Assembly: GCA_027013815.1 (NCBI GenBank)
Contig: JALWFY010000073.1
Span: 62,001 to 126,000 of the forward strand
Origin: Desulfohalobiaceae bacterium
Lineage (GTDB): Bacteria > Desulfobacterota > Desulfovibrionia > Desulfovibrionales > Desulfothermaceae
Direction: 5' to 3'
Length of the DNA: 64,000 bases
Shown one piece after another: positions 30,504 to 40,474 of this stretch; position 1 is the stretch's first letter; each line of letters opens with the position of its first letter. The position numbers and the translations under genes are program-made. The notes below the pieces were generated by a model, which had not been told where the DNA came from, searched no databases, and was given only the letters and a program-made list of their open reading frames with translations.

Positions 30504-31628
30504 TTATGTTTGTCTTTTTTGCAAGAGGTTAATTAATATATCCGAGTCTATCTGTTTAACATTCATTATTTCAAATTTAAATGAGTCCTTGATCTTAGGT
30601 GTCACACCCCCTGAAAAAGAAGATTTTGCATACTCATCTCCTAAGATAATTGGAGCAATAAATAAAAATAACTCATTTACTAATCCATATCTGACCAGGG
30701 TATTTGCCAAAATAGAACCACCTTCACAAAGCACGTAATATACCCTTTTTTCTCTAAATAACCTCTTAAATAAAGGAACTAGATCTAGCCTACCGTTTTG
30801 ACCATATCCTGTCCAAACTTCTATGCCTTTAGTTCTTAAAAAATTTATTTTTTCTTCATCCCTATTTTTTGTCCAAAACATGGTCTGATTCGCACGACTC
30901 TTTATCAAATAATATTCTGATGTTTTAGGTAATCTAGATGTAACTACTATTGCAAGGGGCTGTCTGTCTCCGTATCCTTTTAGTCTTACTGTAAGTTTTG
31001 GGTCGTCTTTATAAAAGGTATTCCCCCCAATCAATACAGCACCTACCTTGGACCTCAATTCATGGACAAATCTTCGGGATCTATCACAGCTTATCCACTT
31101 AGAATCCCCTTCCCTTGTGGCTATCTTTCCATCCAGGCTTTGGGCCAATTTTAGATAAATATAGGGCCTTTCCTCTCTTGTCCACGTCAAAAAATCTTGA
31201 ATCAAGTTCTCGCATTGCCTTTGTTTCACCCCTACTATAACTTCTACTCCATGGGATCTTAAAAAATCGATCCCCCCACCCTTTACCCTTGGGTTTGGGT
31301 CCTTTGTACCAACAATAACTCTTTTTATCTTATGTTTTAATATGGCATGTGTACACGGTGGGGTCTTTCCATAATGATTACATGGCTCCAGCGTTACCCA
31401 CAAGGTCGCACCTTCTATATCATTGCCCCTGTCTAGGGCATCTTTGATTGCATCTACCTCAGCATGATCTCCACCATATTGTCTATGCCACCCCTGGCCC
31501 AGTATATGCTCACCTTTGGTGATTACTGCCCCAACACAGGGATTTGGAGCAACACTCCCTCTACCCCTAGTTGCCAATTCAATGGCCAGTTCCATAAAAC
31601 TTGGATTTATTAAATCATTTTGAGACAT
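30504..31628 (-). CDS. ribD: Riboflavin biosynthesis deaminase/reductase RibD
   Basis: PNPCVGAVI, GGDHAEVDAI, LEPCNHYGKTPPC, KLAQSLDGKIATREGDSKWI. Confidence 0.97.
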   Translation of the reverse strand: MSQNDLINPSFMELAIELATRGRGSVAPNPCVGAVITKGEHILGQGWHRQYGGDHAEVDAIKDALDRGNDIEGATLWVTLEPCNHYGKTPPCTHAILKHKIKRVIVGTKDPNPRVKGGGIDFLRSHGVEVIVGVKQRQCENLIQDFLTWTREERPYIYLKLAQSLDGKIATREGDSKWISCDRSRRFVHELRSKVGAVLIGGNTFYKDDPKLTVRLKGYGDRQPLAIVVTSRLPKTSEYYLIKSRANQTMFWTKNRDEEKINFLRTKGIEVWTGYGQNGRLDLVPLFKRLFREKRVYYVLCEGGSILANTLVRYGLVNELFLFIAPIILGDEYAKSSFSGGVTPKIKDSFKFEIMNVKQIDSDILINLLQKRQT

Positions 31629-31687
31629 ACACGGTTTTTCCTGAAGTTCTAAAGGAAGTTTTTGGAAAATTGAAATGATGTCGCCAA

Positions 31688-32143
31688 CTAAGATATCTCT
31701 AACTTAATGATACTAACACCAGCTTCCGCTAACATATCTTGTGATAGTTCATCTGGATATCCTTCTAAGATATATATATTCTTTACCTGACAGTTAATAA
31801 GCATCTTTGTACAAATAAGACATGGCAAATGGGTACAATATATGTCTGCCCCTTTTAAGGAAACTCCATGCAATGCAGCTTGAATGATTACATTTTGTTC
31901 TGCATGGAGCCCTCTGCAAAGTTCATGTCTCTCACCAGAAGGGACATTTAATTTTTCCCTTAAACAACCTACTTCCTTACAATGTTTGATCCCTGATGGT
32001 GCACCATTATAGCCAGTGGCCAATATCCTCTTATCCTTTACTGCAATGGCACCAACCTTTCTCCTTAGGCATGTGGAACGCTCACTCACCATTATGGCAA
32101 TCCTTGCAAAATATTCATGCCATTCCATCCTATTATCTGCCAT
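31688..32143 (-). CDS. dCMP/cytidine deaminase family protein
   Basis: [24 protein letters not shown]...[12 protein letters not shown]...[16 protein letters not shown]. Confidence 0.93.
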   Translation of the reverse strand: MADNRMEWHEYFARIAIMVSERSTCLRRKVGAIAVKDKRILATGYNGAPSGIKHCKEVGCLREKLNVPSGERHELCRGLHAEQNVIIQAALHGVSLKGADIYCTHLPCLICTKMLINCQVKNIYILEGYPDELSQDMLAEAGVSIIKLEIS

Positions 32144-32155
32144 GTCTAGAACCCA

Positions 32156-33400
32156 TTATTCTTCAAATCTTTTAAACAAGATACAGGCATTTGTGCCGCC
32201 AAAACCAAAGGAATTGCACAATGCATAATTCAAGCGTTTTTTCCTTGTTCCATCATTCACATAGTCTAGGTCACACTCTGGATCTGGATTTTCCAAATTA
32301 ATAGTCCCAGGTATCTTTTCGTGATAAATACTGAGCACACTAAACACGCTCTCAACCCCCCCTGCAGCACCAAGCATATGGCCAATCATGGACTTATTTG
32401 CAGTTATAGGAATATCATATGCATGCTTCCCAAAGACCTTTTTTATAGCCCTAGTTTCACATAGATCATTTAAAGGGGTAGATGTACCATGGGCATTGAT
32501 GTGGTCCACATAATGGGGGGGGATCTCGGCCTCTCTAATAGCAGCCATCATAGCATTTGCCATCCCTTCACCACTTTCTTCAGGGGCTGTAATGTGATGG
32601 GCATCAGCAGAAGCTCCAAATCCAACGACCTCTGCATAAATTTTAGCACCTCTTTCCTTGGCGTGCTCCAGTTCCTCTAACAGTAAAAGACCACACCCTT
32701 CAGACATCACAAATCCATCCCTATCTCGATCAAAGGGCCTTGAGGCCTTTTCTGGTTCCTCATTTCTAGTAGAAAGGGCCCTCATGGCATTAAAGCCAGA
32801 AAGAGCCATAGGAGTGATAGTGGACTCCACGCCCCCACATATCATTGCCTTGACCCTACCTAACTTTATATCAGAATATGCATATCCAATACTATGACAC
32901 CCTGATGCACATGCAGAAGTAGTGACCATATTAGGACCTTTTGCCTTTGTAAATATGGCTATCTGTCCTGCAGCAATATTAGAAATGAGCTTTGGGATGT
33001 AAAAAGGAGATACCCTATTTGGACCTTTTTTTAACAATTTTTCATGAAACTCCTCTATAGTTTCAATACCACCAAGGCCACACCCAAGTACAATCCCCAC
33101 TTGATTGCAAGTCTCTCCCTTTATATGAAGATTGGCATCCTCTAACAACATCTTGGCAGTAGCAACCGCATATCGATTAAACCTATCCATTCTTTTTATC
33201 TGTTTCTTTGGAATAAACTTTTCTGGTTCAAACCCTTTGACCTCACCAGCTATCTTAGTGTCATATAGGGAACAATCAAAACGGGTAATTTTCGCTATTC
33301 CAGACTCTCCATTTAAGAGCCTTTTCCAAGAGACCTCTACGTCATTACCCAGAGGTGTAATTGCCCCAACTCCTGTAACTACCACCCGTTTATAATTCAT
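32156..33400 (-). CDS. fabF: Beta-ketoacyl-ACP synthase II
   Basis: MNYKRVVVTGVGAITPLGNDV (start chosen at 33400), TTSACASGCHSIGYA, NAHGTSTPLNDL, NKSMIGHMLGAAGGVE. Confidence 0.98.
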   Translation of the reverse strand: MNYKRVVVTGVGAITPLGNDVEVSWKRLLNGESGIAKITRFDCSLYDTKIAGEVKGFEPEKFIPKKQIKRMDRFNRYAVATAKMLLEDANLHIKGETCNQVGIVLGCGLGGIETIEEFHEKLLKKGPNRVSPFYIPKLISNIAAGQIAIFTKAKGPNMVTTSACASGCHSIGYAYSDIKLGRVKAMICGGVESTITPMALSGFNAMRALSTRNEEPEKASRPFDRDRDGFVMSEGCGLLLLEELEHAKERGAKIYAEVVGFGASADAHHITAPEESGEGMANAMMAAIREAEIPPHYVDHINAHGTSTPLNDLCETRAIKKVFGKHAYDIPITANKSMIGHMLGAAGGVESVFSVLSIYHEKIPGTINLENPDPECDLDYVNDGTRKKRLNYALCNSFGFGGTNACILFKRFEE

Positions 33401-33412
33401 AATACTACCCCT

Positions 33413-33490
33413 AAATAACATTTAAGCACCCAGGCACATATCCACACCATCCACCAAACCTTGTATAGCCAGGGTGCTTAAATGTTATTT
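33413..33490 (-). repeat. Long inverted repeat (19-bp perfect arms) between acpP and fabF
   Basis: AAATAACATTTAAGCACCC (33413-33431) is the exact reverse complement of GGGTGCTTAAATGTTATTT (33472-33490). Confidence 0.9.
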
Positions 33491-33491
33491 C

Positions 33492-33728
33492 TTATTTCTT
33501 TAAATTGGCTTCAATATAATTTATGACATCTTGCACTGTCCTCAATTTCTGTGCTTCTTCATCATCTATTTCCATACCAAATTCGTCTTCCATGGCCATA
33601 ATCAATTCTGTTAAGTCCAGGGAGTCTGCTCCCAAATCATCCACAAAGGATGCCTCAGGCACCACCTGTTCTGGATCTACGTCTAACTGTTCCGCTACAA
33701 TCTTTTTTATCTTTTCTAAAACAGACAT
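33492..33728 (-). CDS. acpP: Acyl carrier protein
   Basis: [25 protein letters not shown]. Confidence 0.99.
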   Translation of the reverse strand: MSVLEKIKKIVAEQLDVDPEQVVPEASFVDDLGADSLDLTELIMAMEDEFGMEIDDEEAQKLRTVQDVINYIEANLKK

Positions 33729-33748
33729 ATTTCCTCCTATTTGAGTTT

Positions 33749-34504
33749 TTAAAGATAAAGTCCCCCATTCACCGAAATAACCTGTCCTGTAATATAGCTA
33801 GCTTCTTCTGAAGCCAGCCATGCCACGGTAGATGCCACATCCTCAGGGGTCCCAAATCTATTTAAAGGGATTTTGGAAAGATATACCTTCTTGGTATCTT
33901 CATCTAACTCCTTTGTCATCTCAGTAGTAATAAATCCAGGGGCAACGGCATTTACAAGTATATTCCTTGGAGCCAATTCCAAGGCTATGGCCTTGGTAAG
34001 TCCAATAATTCCTGCCTTTGATGCACAATAATTGGACTGACCAGGATTACCTGAAAGACCTACCACTGAACTGATGTTTATTATCCTTCCCTGTCTCTGT
34101 CTCACCATAATCTTTGATGCCTCTTGTATACAAAAGAAGGTACCTGTTAAATTTACATCTATCACCTTTCTCCAGTCACCTTCCCTCATCCTCAAAACAA
34201 GTCCATCACTGGTAATCCCAGCATTATTTACCAAGACGTGCAAAAAGACCTTTCCTCTTACATGATCTTTAAAAAAAGATGTAACCTGATCTCTATTAGA
34301 CACATCTACCATAAATGCCTTTGCATCGCCCCCATGGGATAGGATCTCATCACATACCCCTTGAGCAAGTTCTTTCTTTGACACATAGGTAAGATATACA
34401 GTATAGCCATCTTTTGCCAACTTCAAGGAAATGGCCTTTCCAATCCCCCTAGAACCCCCAGTAACTATGGCAACTCGTGGTAAATTTTTATCTTCTCTTC
34501 TCAT
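33749..34504 (-). CDS. fabG: 3-oxoacyl-ACP reductase
   Basis: [29 protein letters not shown]. Confidence 0.97.
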   Translation of the reverse strand: MRREDKNLPRVAIVTGGSRGIGKAISLKLAKDGYTVYLTYVSKKELAQGVCDEILSHGGDAKAFMVDVSNRDQVTSFFKDHVRGKVFLHVLVNNAGITSDGLVLRMREGDWRKVIDVNLTGTFFCIQEASKIMVRQRQGRIINISSVVGLSGNPGQSNYCASKAGIIGLTKAIALELAPRNILVNAVAPGFITTEMTKELDEDTKKVYLSKIPLNRFGTPEDVASTVAWLASEEASYITGQVISVNGGLYL

Positions 34505-34549
34505 AATATCAATATCTTTATTCTATTTGATAAATTTAAATTAGACCCT

Positions 34550-35554
34550 TTAAAACTCCAAAATTACACTGGCCAGAGTTAAACCAGCGCCAAAGGTAGA
34601 CAAAAGTACAAGGTCTCCACTTTTAATATTCCCCAAATTATATGCCTCACTCAGTGCAATGGCAACTGATGCAGCAGAGGTATTTCCATACTTATGTACA
34701 TTCACATACACCCTTTCCAAGGGAAAATCGAGCTTCCTCGCCAATGCCTCAATAATTCTGTAATTCGCCTGATGCGGGATAAAAAGGGATATATCATCTG
34801 GAAGTAGTCCATTTTTTTTCAAAATCTCCCAATTCATGTCTGCCATACCACGAACTGCGTGCTTAAAGACCTCCCTACCGTTCATATGAATAAAATATTT
34901 CTCTGTTACCCTTTGCCCCACCTTAAAAGGCTCTAAAGATCCACCTTCTAATCCCACCTGCAGGAGGTGACCCAATTCACCATTTGTCTTGACTAGTATA
35001 TCAATAATCTTAGGGCCATTATCCAACTCACCACTTACAATCATCGCCCCAGCACCATCACCAAACAACACACATGTATTACGATCATTGAAATTCATCC
35101 TAGAACTACATACCTCACTGCCAACTACCAGTATATTTGCATGGGGATTAACCTTAACTAATCCCCTAGCCAATTCTAGTCCATATGTGAATCCTGAACA
35201 TCCAGCTGCAATATCTATGGCCATTTGACAATCAGTTGCCCCTAATTTTGCCTGGAGTATACACGCAGTAGCAGGGGCACATACATCAGGAGTAAATGTA
35301 CCCAAAATAATATGCGTTATGTCTAATGGATCTAAGTGCGCTTGTTCTAATGCTTTCATAGAGGCAACATACGCCAAATCTGAGCAGGATTGACCTTTTT
35401 TTACTATCCTGCGCTCTTTTATACCAGTCCTGGTCACGATCCATTCATCTGAGGTGTCCACCATCTGTTCCAAAGCTGAATTAGTCAGTACTTCCTCAGG
35501 CACATAATAACCCAACCCACGAATGTAACTATTACTTCTCAGATTCCTTGCCAT
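34550..35554 (-). CDS. fabH: Beta-ketoacyl-ACP synthase III
   Basis: IAAGCSGFTYGLELA, LFGDGAGAM, FIPHQANYRI, GNTSAAS. Confidence 0.97.
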   Translation of the reverse strand: MARNLRSNSYIRGLGYYVPEEVLTNSALEQMVDTSDEWIVTRTGIKERRIVKKGQSCSDLAYVASMKALEQAHLDPLDITHIILGTFTPDVCAPATACILQAKLGATDCQMAIDIAAGCSGFTYGLELARGLVKVNPHANILVVGSEVCSSRMNFNDRNTCVLFGDGAGAMIVSGELDNGPKIIDILVKTNGELGHLLQVGLEGGSLEPFKVGQRVTEKYFIHMNGREVFKHAVRGMADMNWEILKKNGLLPDDISLFIPHQANYRIIEALARKLDFPLERVYVNVHKYGNTSAASVAIALSEAYNLGNIKSGDLVLLSTFGAGLTLASVILEF

Positions 35555-36653
35555 CTTTTTCTTCCACAGACTCTATTTCTTCTTTATTCTGGACTTTAGA
35601 GGTTGTAGACAAAATATTTCTCAGTCTATAAAATCTAGTGATCTCTGGGTGAAGTTCTATTTGTTCTTTTATCTTGCCTACAATCCCTTGTTTTACAAAT
35701 AATGCCCCCATCTTTATGGCCTGACAAATGGATTTTGGAGAAGAGCTACCATGGCAGACTATTACAGTTCCCTTAAGCCCTAATAAAGGTGCACCTCCAT
35801 ATTCTTCATAATCAAATCTCTTTACAAGCCTCTTAAATGCTGGCCTTGCCAGGAAGCCCCCAAGTCTAGTAAGCAGCCCTTTATTGATCTCTTTTTTTAA
35901 TACCTTGGAAAATGACTTGCCAAGCCCTTCACAAAGCTTAAGGGCAATATTTCCAACAAATCCATCACAAACTGCGATATCTATCCCATTTGTAAATAGG
36001 TCTCGTCCTTCTACATTTCCAATGAAATTCAGAGAAGTTTTCTTTAAGAGATTATATGTCTCTGTAACCTGGACATTACCCTTGCCCTGTTCTTCCCCAA
36101 TATTTAACAGACCCACTGCAGGATTGTCTATTTTTAGGATATTTTTTGCAAATATATCAGCCATAATTGCAAATTGCACAAGGTGTCTAGGTTTAGAATC
36201 AATGTTCGCACCAACGTCAACCAATATAAGGGCACGCTCTTCCCTAGGGATTATTGAAGCAAGCCCAGGTCTGTCAACCCCTTTTATCCTACCTAGGGCA
36301 AACATACTACATGCTAGACTCACCCCTGTATGTCCAGCGCTCACCACCCCTTGGGCCAAACCTTCTTTCACTAGATTACACGCCACTTGTATGGACGTAT
36401 TTTTCTTTCTTCTCAAAATATATGAAGGCTTGTCGTGCATTTCAGCCACTTCTTCTGCATGTACTAACTCAATATCTAGATCCTGATACACATGCTTGTC
36501 TAGTTCTTGCCTTATCTCATAATCCTTGCCCACTAATTTTAAAGAGATACCCTCTTCCCGAGCAGCCTTCAATGCACCAGGTATTGTCACTGGGGGGCCG
36601 AAATCTCCCCCCATGACATCAATTGCAAGACAGATATTTTTATTTGTCTTCAT
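35532..36653 (-). CDS. plsX: Phosphate acyltransferase PlsX
   Basis: LAIDVMGGDFGPPVTIPGAL, SAGHTGVSLA, DVGANIDSKP, CDGFVGNIALK, EYGGAPLLGLKG. Confidence 0.98.
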   Translation of the reverse strand: MKTNKNICLAIDVMGGDFGPPVTIPGALKAAREEGISLKLVGKDYEIRQELDKHVYQDLDIELVHAEEVAEMHDKPSYILRRKKNTSIQVACNLVKEGLAQGVVSAGHTGVSLACSMFALGRIKGVDRPGLASIIPREERALILVDVGANIDSKPRHLVQFAIMADIFAKNILKIDNPAVGLLNIGEEQGKGNVQVTETYNLLKKTSLNFIGNVEGRDLFTNGIDIAVCDGFVGNIALKLCEGLGKSFSKVLKKEINKGLLTRLGGFLARPAFKRLVKRFDYEEYGGAPLLGLKGTVIVCHGSSSPKSICQAIKMGALFVKQGIVGKIKEQIELHPEITRFYRLRNILSTTSKVQNKEEIESVEEKDGKESEK

Positions 36654-36822
36654 CTTGTGTTAAATAATTCCTCCCAGCATATTTCCCACATGAGGGACAG
36701 ATCCTGTGGGGAAGGGTGGGATTCCCACATTCACATTCAATCACATTGGGGATAGACACCTTATGATGAGAACGCCTCATCCCTTTTTTTGATTTTGATG
36801 TACGCTTTTTTGGTACTGCCAT
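36640..36822 (-). CDS. rpmF: 50S ribosomal protein L32
   Basis: MAVPKKRTSKSKKGMRRSHHK, zinc ribbon CECGNPTLPHRICPSCGKY. Confidence 0.98.
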   Translation of the reverse strand: MAVPKKRTSKSKKGMRRSHHKVSIPNVIECECGNPTLPHRICPSCGKYAGRNYLTQDEDK

Positions 36823-36835
36823 AATCCTTACCTCT

Positions 36836-37363
36836 TTAATATATTTTTATTTTTCTAAAAATCTCCAACCTAGGATCTCCTGCACTCTTCCTACAACCAC
36901 ACCTACCTTTATTTAAATTGGCACCGCAAGCAGGACATAGCCCCTTGCAATCTTCTGAACACAAGACCTTAGTAGGTATATTCAAGACCATTTGTTCCCA
37001 CAAGAGACCAGCTAAGTCCAAATACAATTCTCCATCCTTTTCAAGGATAAAAGAAATATCTAAGCTGTCTTGTTTTTTTGGCTCTTCAATTATTTTAAAA
37101 AAACTATCAATAGAAACATAGGCATCCTCTAAGCAACGGTCACAGGGGATTGTCAATGCACCGCGAATATATCCTTTTAATATACAACAATCCCCTTCTA
37201 CTTGAATATTTAACCTTGATTCACAGGGAACAGAAATTTTATATGGTAGTTTAAATTCCAAAATAGGTCCTGTCCATACTGACTGATCATTGACAAGGAC
37301 ATCTAACCCTTTGGATGGAACATCCTTAAGCCTTATAAAAAAATCTTTCATGTTATCCCTCAC
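36836..37363 (-). CDS. YceD/DUF177 family protein
   Basis: Upstream of rpmF; LDLAGLLWEQMVLNIPTKVLCSEDCKGLCPACGANLNKG. Confidence 0.93.
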   Translation of the reverse strand: MRDNMKDFFIRLKDVPSKGLDVLVNDQSVWTGPILEFKLPYKISVPCESRLNIQVEGDCCILKGYIRGALTIPCDRCLEDAYVSIDSFFKIIEEPKKQDSLDISFILEKDGELYLDLAGLLWEQMVLNIPTKVLCSEDCKGLCPACGANLNKGRCGCRKSAGDPRLEIFRKIKIY

Positions 37364-37413
37364 TGAAAGTGGATTAATGTATCCCCCACCTCATACCTTT
37401 GTCAAGTTTATAA

Positions 37414-37442
37414 AATCCGTCTTATTTTCTAGGGAGTTGCTA
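37414..37442. repeat. 29-nt direct repeat, copy 1
   Basis: AATCCgTcTTATTTTCTAGGGAGTTGCTA; 27/29 identical to 40552-40580. Confidence 0.8.
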
Positions 37443-37461
37443 CCATTAATCTTTAATTTTA

Positions 37462-37593
37462 CAATTAAGGTTGCAAGTCACCTTTAACTTGAGGACTATT
37501 CCAATCAAGTATAGAAAGCTTATAAATGCAGATATAAATGGTGCATTGAATATGTTAAGAAAAAGGATTCTCTACTTAAAGAAATCGAAGAGA
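37462..37593 (+). pseudogene. C-terminal remnant of an IS200/IS605-family TnpB (OrfB)
   Basis: Frame +37462 reads ...IPIKYRKLINADINGALNMLRKRILYLKKSKR*, matching the conserved TnpB C-terminal (INAD-N-A-NIL-RK) signature; no upstream coding portion present. Confidence 0.7.
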
Positions 37594-37628
37594 TAGAAAA
37601 CAAAAGACTTGTGTCCTAGCCTGTAATG

Positions 37629-37714
37629 GGGGAGTATATGTACATCCCCTTACAACCCTTCTCATAAAGGAAGCTACACCTATAATGTGTAAACATTTAG
37701 GTGGAGAGGTTCAC
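37629..37714 (+). mobile_element. IS200/IS605-like right-end (omegaRNA-region) remnant
   Basis: Hairpin GGGGA-GTA-tatg-TAC-a-TCCCC (37629-37649), then CACCTA-t-AATGT-gtaa-ACATT-TAGGTG (37677-37703), then GAGAGGTTCAC ending 37714, typical layout of tnpB element right ends. Confidence 0.6.
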
Positions 37715-37793
37715 TAAACTCTTATATGGAATATGTTCTGTTAATAATATTAAGGTATCTTTTCTGGCTATAATTCCTCTTTTTTTAATTTCA

Positions 37794-40217
37794 CTACTTA
37801 AATTTTTTTATTATCTTCAAAAGTTCATAAAATGGAACAGGTTTGCTAAAATAATAGCCTTGGACCTGGGCGCATCCAAGTTCTCTTAAAATAGTTAATT
37901 GTTCTCTAGTCTCAACTCCTTCAGCACACACATCTATATTTAGAGCAGAGCACATATCTATTATTGCCTTAACAATTTCTTTCTCTTTGGACCCCTTTTT
38001 TAAAGGAGAAATAAATGATTTATCTATTTTTACCAGATCAATTGGAAGGGTATCTAAATAATAAAGAGAAGAATATCCAGTCCCAAAATCATCCATACAG
38101 ATCAAAATTCCTCTTTTTGCCAATTTTTTCAAGACTTCTGAAAGCAACTTTTCATTTTTCATAAGCATAGTTTCAGTAATTTCTACCTGAAATAGCTCAA
38201 TGGGTATATTATATATACTGGAAAGCTCCATAAAGTGTTTTACCCAGTCAATATGTTGTAAACACAATACAGAGAGATTAATAGCACAGGGAATCTTTAA
38301 CGTGGGAAAACTCTTTGTTAATTCTTGTAAATGAGAAGCAATCTGATTTGCCATGGATTTACTTATCTCAATTATAATGCCTGTTTCTTCAGCAAGTTCA
38401 ATAAACTTCACAGGTGGAATAACTTCACCGTCTATAGCAATCCACCTTGCTAATGCTTCCAGACCAAGAATTTTTCCTGTTTTTACGTCAATTTTAGGTT
38501 GATAAAAAGGCACAAATCTTTGTTTATGCACAGCTTCCTTTATTTTTTCAACAGTTTTCAAACGGTTAATTGATCGGTGTAAAATCTCTTTATTAAAATA
38601 AAAATGATTATTAGTGCCAAAACCTCTTGCACTGTTTAGTGCAGTTTCTGCATATCTTAAAAGATCTTTGGGGTCCTTTGAGTCATCGGGGTAAATACTA
38701 ATACCAAAAGAACTGGTAACATCTATTTTAGTATCTTTTAGAACTAGATTATTCATCTTATCTTTAATCTTTTTTATTAATTGCTCAATTTCCAAAAATT
38801 TATTAAATTCAAAAATAAGGGCAAATGTATCCTCTCCTATTCTGGCAACATTATTTTTCCCCACAATCTCAACCAAAATATCACTTTTTTTCTTTAATAT
38901 TTCATCTCCTATATTATATGAAAAGGCTTCATTTATCTGTTTGAAATTATCAATGTCAATTAAGATAACAGAAAATTTTAGATTGTTTTTTGATTCAATT
39001 TTTCCCTTTATCTTACTTAGAAAATATTCTCTGTTCATAAGACCAGTTAGTGGATCAAAAAAACGGTAAAAAAACTGTTCTCCTTCAATCTTTTTTTGTT
39101 TTGTAAGGTCATAAAAGATTGATATAAAGTTTGTAATTTTATTTTTTTCATTTTTAACAGCTTGAATTCTGAGTATTTCAGGATATACTTCACCACTTTT
39201 TCTTCTATTCCATATCTCTCCTTCCCAGAAGCCCTTTGCTAAAATATTTTCCCACATTTTTTCATAAAATTCCTTGGGATGCCTATCAGATTTTAATATA
39301 CGGGGATTTTGCCCCACTACTTCTTCTTTGGAATATCCAGTAATTTTTGTAAATGCAGGATTAACTTCAATAATATTTGCATCCTTATCAGTTATTACAA
39401 TCCCCTCATTTGCCTTTTTACATAACATATCACAAAGTTGTATCTTATAAGACATAAATCGCTTTTCTGTCATGTCCTGAATTATACCAACTAAATAAGG
39501 TTTATTTTTTCCCTCAAAAGATGTAACTATATGTTTAAAATATCTTTTCTTCTTTTTAAAAATCCTTTCCCATCTATAAAATGGCATTCCTCGAGATAAA
39601 TCTTCAACCTTTTTCTTCAAAAGAAGTTTTTCTTGTTCAGGAAATAATTCAAGGAAGTTATTTATACTGATCTTTATCTTTTTTTCTAGATATAATAAAT
39701 CCCGAAATCCATCTGATACTTCCACATACTGAGATCCCACTTCCCAATACCAACTTCCCATTTTTGCAACATATTCTGCTTGAGACAAAAATTTATTTTT
39801 GAGTTCAAGGTAATTTTTATTTTTTGTTGCTTCAGTTATATCTCTGCCAAAGATCACAATCCCTTTTGCATCTCCTTGAAGACTAAATACTGGGATCCTT
39901 CTAATTTTAAAATAATACATTTGTCCCTTGGGATCTTGTAAAGAGACAAACTCAATTAAAACTTCTCTATCTTTCATGCAAATCTCATCCTGTTTTATGG
40001 AGTGTTTTAGGAAATCGTTTAAATGAGGAGATAATGTTATCAATTGGTCATCACTCTTCCCATATATTTTTTCTTTTTCCAATCCATAAATGCGAGACAC
40101 AGAATTGTTTACTTTTAAATAGTTACCAGATTGGTCTTTAAAAATTACCAAGTTAGGACAATTTTCTATCAACACATCAAAAAAAAGTAATTGTTCATTT
40201 AAATTCATTTGATCCAT
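37794..40217 (-). CDS. PAS-PAS-(degenerate GGDEF)-EAL cyclic-di-GMP phosphodiesterase-like protein
   Basis: PAS segments; GGDEF position reads RIGEDTFAL; EAL motifs GLEALARW, EITETMLM, DDFGTGYSSL, KIDKSFI, CAEGVET. Confidence 0.92.
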   Translation of the reverse strand: MDQMNLNEQLLFFDVLIENCPNLVIFKDQSGNYLKVNNSVSRIYGLEKEKIYGKSDDQLITLSPHLNDFLKHSIKQDEICMKDREVLIEFVSLQDPKGQMYYFKIRRIPVFSLQGDAKGIVIFGRDITEATKNKNYLELKNKFLSQAEYVAKMGSWYWEVGSQYVEVSDGFRDLLYLEKKIKISINNFLELFPEQEKLLLKKKVEDLSRGMPFYRWERIFKKKKRYFKHIVTSFEGKNKPYLVGIIQDMTEKRFMSYKIQLCDMLCKKANEGIVITDKDANIIEVNPAFTKITGYSKEEVVGQNPRILKSDRHPKEFYEKMWENILAKGFWEGEIWNRRKSGEVYPEILRIQAVKNEKNKITNFISIFYDLTKQKKIEGEQFFYRFFDPLTGLMNREYFLSKIKGKIESKNNLKFSVILIDIDNFKQINEAFSYNIGDEILKKKSDILVEIVGKNNVARIGEDTFALIFEFNKFLEIEQLIKKIKDKMNNLVLKDTKIDVTSSFGISIYPDDSKDPKDLLRYAETALNSARGFGTNNHFYFNKEILHRSINRLKTVEKIKEAVHKQRFVPFYQPKIDVKTGKILGLEALARWIAIDGEVIPPVKFIELAEETGIIIEISKSMANQIASHLQELTKSFPTLKIPCAINLSVLCLQHIDWVKHFMELSSIYNIPIELFQVEITETMLMKNEKLLSEVLKKLAKRGILICMDDFGTGYSSLYYLDTLPIDLVKIDKSFISPLKKGSKEKEIVKAIIDMCSALNIDVCAEGVETREQLTILRELGCAQVQGYYFSKPVPFYELLKIIKKFK

Positions 40218-40261
40218 ATTTCCTCTCCTGTTTAAAATCTATTTTTCCTAATAATTCCAAA

Positions 40262-40474
40262 CTAATCCACTCCACAAACACAGCAAAGAATATATAATCT
40301 ATAAACTCCATTGCAAGATATCCAAAAACCAGTGGGGGAATTTTGATTGTTATTATCATGGATAATCCAATCTATAAGCAAACAGATAACTAATTTATTG
40401 GTATCCCTGTCAAGATTTTTTGCAAGTTTTCTAAATTTTTGTGTGAGGCGGACTCCATATCTAGCACACCACAA
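40262..40474 (-). pseudogene. Possible ribbon-helix-helix-like short ORF or relic
   Basis: ARYGVRLTQKFRKLAKNLDRDTNKLVICLLIDWI resembles an RHH (Arc/CopG-type) pattern; only a TTG start. Confidence 0.25.

Noticed and set aside
31629-31687. FMN riboswitch upstream of ribD
   Set aside because: The ~60-nt gap shows no RFN-element conserved blocks and is too short.
35884-36486. 200-aa plus-strand ORF
   Set aside because: Antisense to plsX with no independent coding support.
37701-37889. 62-aa plus-strand ORF MERFTKLLYGIC...
   Set aside because: Starts with GTG in the IS right-end remnant and runs into the 3' end of the EAL gene; not a credible gene.
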